From positions 1 through 8,551 of the forward strand of contig CAJTKV010000059.1 in assembly GCA_910577075.1 (NCBI GenBank): a DNA stretch of 8,551 bases, given 5' to 3'. This document shows, piece after piece, positions 5,174 to 8,551 of this stretch; within the stretch, counting starts at the first letter, position 1; each line of letters opens with the position of its first letter. Origin of the DNA: an uncultured Bacilli bacterium (GTDB taxonomy: Bacteria > Bacillota_I > Bacilli_A > RF39 > UBA660). A model generated the notes under the pieces. That model did no database searches. It was not told where the DNA came from and was given only the letters and a program-made list of their open reading frames with translations. Made by a program: the position numbers and the translations under genes.

Positions 5174-6415
5174 ATGAGGGAAGTTATTGCAAGTATAGAT
5201 ATTGGCAGTAGCAATATAAAACTTGTCGTTGGCGAGATGATAAATGGCGAATTAAATATTCTCTGTGCTATTGATGAAGTCTCTCGTGGTGTTAAAAAGG
5301 GAACTATCGTCGAACCAGAGGAAACGGAATATGCCATCAAAAAAATTCTCAAACAGGCAGAAGATCGCTTGGGTGTTAAAATAAGAGAAGCAATTGTTTC
5401 AGTTAGTGAAGAAAGTGCTGATTTTAAAATCGGTGAAGCCAGTATTACTATAACGAATAATGATCGCGAAGTGGGACCTGATGATATAATGCGCGTTTTA
5501 CAACAGAGTATCAAGGGACAAGTTGATAAAGAGTATGAACTCGTTACAGTTATTCCCATTATGTTCAAAGTTGATGATCGCAAAACGAGAATGCCAAAGA
5601 ATTGGCATGGAGATTCTCTATCAGTAAAATCAGTTATCGTATCGGTTCCTAAAAGAGATGTCTATACGACAGCTAAAGTTTTAGAAAAATGTGGAGTAGA
5701 AGTTTCGGATATAATGATTGATAGTATTGGGTCTTATTATGCTCATCATAATGAATCAACGGATACTTCAACAGGGGTAATAATTGATGTTGGAGATGAG
5801 ACAATGAAAATAGCAGTCTTCAATAAGGGCATCATTATTAATAATCTCGTCTTAGGATTAGGGGGATCAAAGATTGATAGCGATATGAGCTTTGTCTACA
5901 AGTTAGCACCTGAGCAAAGTAGGAAAATAAAGGAATCACTTGCCCTTGCTAATAAGAGATATGCAAGTTCTAAAGAGCAGGAAGTCGTCGTCAATACAGA
6001 GGGTGAAAAAGTAACAATTAATCAAGCAGAGTTGACAGAATTGACGATGAGTAGACTCCACGAATTGCTAAATATGGCGAAAAATGAAATAAACTACTTA
6101 ACAAAGAAGGAAATTAGTTATATAATTGTTACAGGAGGATTGACAGAGTTAAAAGACTTTCCTTTAGAAATCGAGAGTGTATTTGGTAGAATTGCATCCA
6201 TGGGTAAGATAAATATCGTAGGAGCAAGAGACAATAAATATGCCGCTTGTGTAGGTATGATTAAATACTTCGATTACAAATTAAATTTGCGTGATAGAGA
6301 ATATTCAATATTCAATCAGGATGATTTAGATACTTTATGTGCTAACAGTGAAAAGAGAATCGTCTCAAGTGATTCACTATTGGGAAAAGTATTTGGAATA
6401 TTCTTTGATAATTAG
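5174..6415 (+). CDS. ftsA: Cell division protein FtsA
   Basis: The protein has 413 residues from the ATG at 5174; an ATG at 5156 would add six. FtsA is the actin-fold protein that tethers FtsZ to the membrane and organises the divisome. Visible landmarks are the phosphate-1 loop 'SIDIGSSNIK' (Asp9), 'GVKKGTIVEPEET' (40-52), the second phosphate region at 205-210, 'LGLGGSKID' (227-235), the adenosine-binding 'IIVTGGLTEL' (317-326) and a C-terminal amphipathic helix 'SLLGKVFGIFF' (401-411) that would bind membrane. The 'GVKKG' and C-terminal features separate FtsA from MreB and DnaK. It is odd that the phosphate-2 loop reads DVGDET instead of D-I-G-G-G-T/S-T. The length is close to normal (B. 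subtilis about 440), lacking most of the usual linker. ftsZ follows 12 bases later in the same operon. Confidence 0.95.
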   Translation: MREVIASIDIGSSNIKLVVGEMINGELNILCAIDEVSRGVKKGTIVEPEETEYAIKKILKQAEDRLGVKIREAIVSVSEESADFKIGEASITITNNDREVGPDDIMRVLQQSIKGQVDKEYELVTVIPIMFKVDDRKTRMPKNWHGDSLSVKSVIVSVPKRDVYTTAKVLEKCGVEVSDIMIDSIGSYYAHHNESTDTSTGVIIDVGDETMKIAVFNKGIIINNLVLGLGGSKIDSDMSFVYKLAPEQSRKIKESLALANKRYASSKEQEVVVNTEGEKVTINQAELTELTMSRLHELLNMAKNEINYLTKKEISYIIVTGGLTELKDFPLEIESVFGRIASMGKINIVGARDNKYAACVGMIKYFDYKLNLRDREYSIFNQDDLDTLCANSEKRIVSSDSLLGKVFGIFFDN

Positions 6416-6427
6416 GAGGATTAATTT

Positions 6428-7498
6428 ATGATGAATGAATTAAATATGGATCAAATTGCTAACATTAAGGTAATTGGTGTTGGTGGCGGTGGATGTAATG
6501 CCGTAAATAGAATGATAGAATCAGGAGTTAAAGGTGTAGAATTTATTATAGCTAATACTGACTTACAAGTATTAAATGCATCTCCTGCGGATATTAAATT
6601 ACAAATTGGTAATTCAATTACTAACGGTTTAGGAGCTGGAGCAAATCCGGAGATTGGACGCGAGGCAGCTTTAGAAAGCAAGGATGAGATAAGACAAGCT
6701 CTAGAGGGAGCAGATATGGTCTTCGTTACTTGTGGAATGGGTGGAGGAACTGGTACTGGTGCATCTCCGGTCGTTGCCGAAATAGCTCAAGATATTGGAG
6801 CATTGACTGTTGGTATTGTTACTAAACCATTCAAGTTTGAGGGTAATAAACGTATGGAACAGGCGATCATTGGACTTGATGATTTGAAGAAGCATGTCGA
6901 TACATTAATTGTTATTCCAAATGATAAGTTGAGAGATATAATTGATAAATCAACACCTATGGTAGATGCCTTCAAAGAAGTTGACAGTGTTCTTCATAGA
7001 GGTGTTCAATCAATATCAGATCTTATTGCTGTATCCGGTTTAGTTAACCTTGACTTTGCCGATGTTAAGGCAGTAATGGCTAAACGTGGTAATGCTTTAA
7101 TTGGTATAGGTTTAGGTGTTGGAGAAAATAGAGCAATTGAGGCAGCTAAACAAGCTGTATCAAGTCCATTACTTGAAACATCAATTGTTGGAGCAACAGA
7201 TGCCATTATCAATGTAACTGGTGGAAGCTCATTAACATTATTTGAAGCAGAAGATGCTGCAGAGGTTGTTAGAGCAAGTGCCAATACAGATATTAATATC
7301 ATCTTCGGTGCGGTAATTAATGAAGACTTAGATGATGAAGTAATTGTAACTGTAATCGCAACAGGATTCGAGGACAACGATAATATGCCAACATACGTTG
7401 AAGAAGTAGCACCAGAAAAGGGTAAGACAAAACCTATGAGTGTTATCGATGATGAGTATGATATACCACCATTCTTAAGAGATAGAAACGATATATAA
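6428..7498 (+). CDS. ftsZ: Cell division GTPase FtsZ
   Basis: The protein has 356 residues. FtsZ is the tubulin homologue that polymerises into the Z ring. The GTP-binding core includes 'GVGGGGCNAVNRM' (17-29), 'NTDLQ.L' (43-49) and the tubulin signature 'GGGTGTG' (105-111). The T7 synergy loop 'NLDFADV' (207-213) carries the catalytic Asp residues. The linker is short (about 314-343), and the tail 'YDIPPFLRDR' (344-353) is the conserved peptide that binds FtsA and other partners. The start is backed by AGGAGGATT (6414-6422), with GGAGG 8 bases from the first of two adjacent ATGs. The Shine-Dalgarno site overlaps the ftsA stop, so the two are coupled. All key residues are present, and ftsZ and spoIIGA are separated by a strong terminator. 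Confidence 0.98.
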   Translation: MMNELNMDQIANIKVIGVGGGGCNAVNRMIESGVKGVEFIIANTDLQVLNASPADIKLQIGNSITNGLGAGANPEIGREAALESKDEIRQALEGADMVFVTCGMGGGTGTGASPVVAEIAQDIGALTVGIVTKPFKFEGNKRMEQAIIGLDDLKKHVDTLIVIPNDKLRDIIDKSTPMVDAFKEVDSVLHRGVQSISDLIAVSGLVNLDFADVKAVMAKRGNALIGIGLGVGENRAIEAAKQAVSSPLLETSIVGATDAIINVTGGSSLTLFEAEDAAEVVRASANTDINIIFGAVINEDLDDEVIVTVIATGFEDNDNMPTYVEEVAPEKGKTKPMSVIDDEYDIPPFLRDRNDI

Positions 7499-7519
7499 GA
7501 GGATTAGTCCTCTTTTTTT
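7497..7519 (+). terminator. Intrinsic terminator of the ftsA-ftsZ operon
   Basis: AAGAGGA (7497-7503) pairs with TCCTCTT (7508-7514) around TTAG, followed by T to 7519. The last two bases of the ftsZ stop codon form the foot of the stem. It separates division genes from the sporulation pair. Confidence 0.88.
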
Positions 7520-7543
7520 AATATTTAAATAATTTTACCAGAA

Positions 7544-7589
7544 AAAGACAAGTTTTTTAAAATCAATAAATTATAATGTCTTTGGTGAT
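7544..7589 (+). promoter_or_regulatory. spoIIGA -10 box flanked by a 7-bp inverted repeat
   Basis: TATAAT (7572-7577) is followed six bases later by the ribosome site GGTGAT (7584-7589), so the leader would be about 9 bases. AAAGACA (7544-7550) and TGTCTTT (7577-7583) form an inverted repeat around the promoter. In B. subtilis spoIIG is driven by sigma-A with Spo0A; these repeats share TGTC/GACA with the 0A box (TGTCGAA) but not the rest, so a Spo0A role is only a guess. No standard -35 is seen. Confidence 0.45.
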
Positions 7590-7592
7590 GAT

Positions 7593-8327
7593 ATGAAAGT
7601 TTATTTAGATTTAGTAATTATTATTAATTTTTTATATGATTATTTAATACTTACTTCGGTATCTATTCTTTTACATCGTCATATTCCTTTAAAAAAGATA
7701 ATAATTGGCTCTTTAGTAGGAATGAGTTCTGTTTTAGTTCTCTTTTTAAGCCTTAGCAAGATAACATTATTGATATTTAAAATAGTTACTAGTTTAAGTA
7801 TGGTATTGTTAACTTTTGGAACAAAGAAAATAGGTGAGAATACCTTTTATTTCTATGTGATAACGATAATTATTGGGGGATTTCAATATTTAGTTACGGG
7901 TAATGAATATGAGGTTAATATTTTTATAATGGGCGTTTTAAGTCCGATAATAATCTATTTGTATATAAGAAGTCAAAGGGAATATAAAAGAGAGATTACA
8001 AAACTTTATAATGTCATAATAATTGATGAAGATATAGCATATACTTTAACAGGATATATGGATACGGGGAATACTTTAAAGGATCCAATAACGAAATATC
8101 CGGTTATATTAGTGAGTAATAAACTCCGGTTTAAGAGTCAAAAGTACTTTTATGTGCCATTTCAAGTAGTAAATAATAAGAGTATTTTAAAATGTGTGAA
8201 AGTTGATAATGTCATAATAGACAATAAAAGACGAGATGTCTTATTGGGATTAGTAGATGATAATATCTTAAAAAATGGCGTAGATGTCATATTAAATGAA
8301 TATTTAAGGGAGGAAAGCACATGTTGA
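7593..8327 (+). CDS. spoIIGA: SpoIIGA, pro-SigmaE processing aspartic protease
   Basis: The protein has 244 residues. The N-terminal half has five hydrophobic segments (about 5-27, 35-54, 57-75, 85-101, 107-125), followed by a soluble domain with the aspartic-protease motif 'GYMDTGNTLKDP' (Asp157-Thr-Gly), which matches the SpoIIGA family. SpoIIGA sits in the sporulation septum and, when triggered from the forespore by SpoIIR, cleaves the pro-sequence from SigmaE in the mother cell. Its stop TGA (8325-8327) overlaps the sigE start by 7 bases, the expected operon partner. It is about 65 residues shorter than the B. subtilis protein (309), mainly in the C-terminal part. Use of TGA as a stop supports the standard genetic code here. 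Confidence 0.93.
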   Translation: MKVYLDLVIIINFLYDYLILTSVSILLHRHIPLKKIIIGSLVGMSSVLVLFLSLSKITLLIFKIVTSLSMVLLTFGTKKIGENTFYFYVITIIIGGFQYLVTGNEYEVNIFIMGVLSPIIIYLYIRSQREYKREITKLYNVIIIDEDIAYTLTGYMDTGNTLKDPITKYPVILVSNKLRFKSQKYFYVPFQVVNNKSILKCVKVDNVIIDNKRRDVLLGLVDDNILKNGVDVILNEYLREESTC

Positions 8328-8509
8328 AAAAAATAATGAATTATTTGCGAAGTATATTTAGTCGAGATGATCTTTGTCTATTTATAGGGAGTACGGATAT
8401 TTTACCGCCACCATTAAAAAAAGAGGAAGAATTAGATTTGGCAAGAAGAAGTAGTGCAGGAGATTTAGAAGCCCGCAATAAGTTAATAGAGCATAATTTG
8501 CGATTAGTG
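8321..8509 (+). CDS. sigE: Sporulation sigma factor SigmaE, N-terminal part only (cut by fold-back)
   Basis: The 63 usable codons align with the start of pro-SigmaE: 'LFIGSTDILPPPLKKEEE' (20-37) matches the B. subtilis YYIGGSEALPPPLSKDEE region, and 'EHNLRLV' (57-63) begins sigma region 2. By that alignment SpoIIGA would cut near Leu20/Phe21, giving a 20-residue pro-sequence, shorter than the 27 in B. subtilis. The start has GGGAGGA 6 bases upstream and overlaps spoIIGA. After codon 63 the sequence becomes the reverse complement of 8432-8474, which adds Gly-Phe and a stop at 8518. That stop is not real SigmaE sequence. SigmaE directs early mother-cell transcription; about 75% of the gene is missing. 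Confidence 0.92.
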
Positions 8510-8551
8510 GGCTTCTAAATCTCCTGCACTACTTCTTCTTGCCAAATCTAA
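8432..8551. repeat. 43-base perfect inverted repeat at the contig end (fold-back)
   Basis: Positions 8432-8474 and 8509-8551 are exact reverse complements, separated by 34 bases of sigE. The first arm is ordinary sigE coding sequence, and the second interrupts the gene at a conserved motif and runs to the very last base. This is the signature of a chimeric fold-back read or an assembly-graph hairpin rather than a genomic feature. Confidence 0.9.

Noticed and set aside
5149..5583. Open frame antisense to ftsA (144 codons)
   Set aside because: It is the mirror of a clear ftsA coding frame, has no ribosome site, and is Ser/Ile/Leu-rich as expected of shadow translation.
6451..7377. Several antisense frames within ftsZ
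   Set aside because: All are shadows of the strongly conserved ftsZ frame and carry no recognisable motif.
8510..8518. Natural early stop in sigE
   Set aside because: The bases belong to the inverted fold-back arm, so the stop is an assembly product.
1..8551. CRISPR arrays, tRNA or rRNA genes, phage or toxin-antitoxin genes
   Set aside because: I saw no regularly spaced repeats, no tRNA cloverleaf or rRNA-like stretch, and no protein with such motifs.

Overview
The window looks like a complete or nearly complete assembly contig from a low-GC, endospore-lineage Firmicute, probably an uncultured gut-type member of the Bacilli or Erysipelotrichia. The evidence is the AT-rich coding style, Shine-Dalgarno sites of the AAGGAGGTGATC type, an ftsA-ftsZ-spoIIGA-sigE order like that of Bacillus subtilis, and a MurT/GatD pair. 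Every Trp codon I read is TGG and spoIIGA ends in TGA, so the standard bacterial code applies. Both ends look like assembly break points: the left end lies inside an insertion sequence, and the right end folds back on itself as a 43-base perfect inverted repeat.

Layout. Positions 1-101 (minus) hold the first 33 codons of an IS110-family transposase. Positions 102 to about 350 would be the non-coding left end of that element, where IS110 elements are known to encode a bridge RNA, and a plausible structured core is visible at 243-309. Positions 413-2182 (plus) hold a two-gene operon: a LemA-type membrane protein, then a protein joining an HExxH metallopeptidase-like domain to a transglutaminase-like domain. 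It meets the murT-gatD operon (4243-2200, minus) tail to tail at one hairpin that contains both stop codons. A divergent intergenic region at 4244-4332 drives murT one way and a small kinase-fold protein (4333-5103) the other way, the latter apparently as a leaderless message. Next come ftsA (5174-6415) and ftsZ (6428-7498), closed by a clear terminator, then spoIIGA (7593-8327) overlapping the start of sigE (8321 onward), which is cut by the fold-back.

How the genes fit together. FtsA and FtsZ build the division ring. SpoIIGA is the membrane protease that activates pro-SigmaE after asymmetric division, so the right half is the division-to-sporulation block. MurT/GatD normally amidates the D-Glu of lipid II. 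Here GatD has lost both catalytic residues of its glutaminase site (Cys to Gly, His to Ile) while the reading frame and operon are intact, which is the most striking biochemical oddity in the window. Several genes also have a -10 box almost touching the Shine-Dalgarno site or the start codon, suggesting unusually short leaders.
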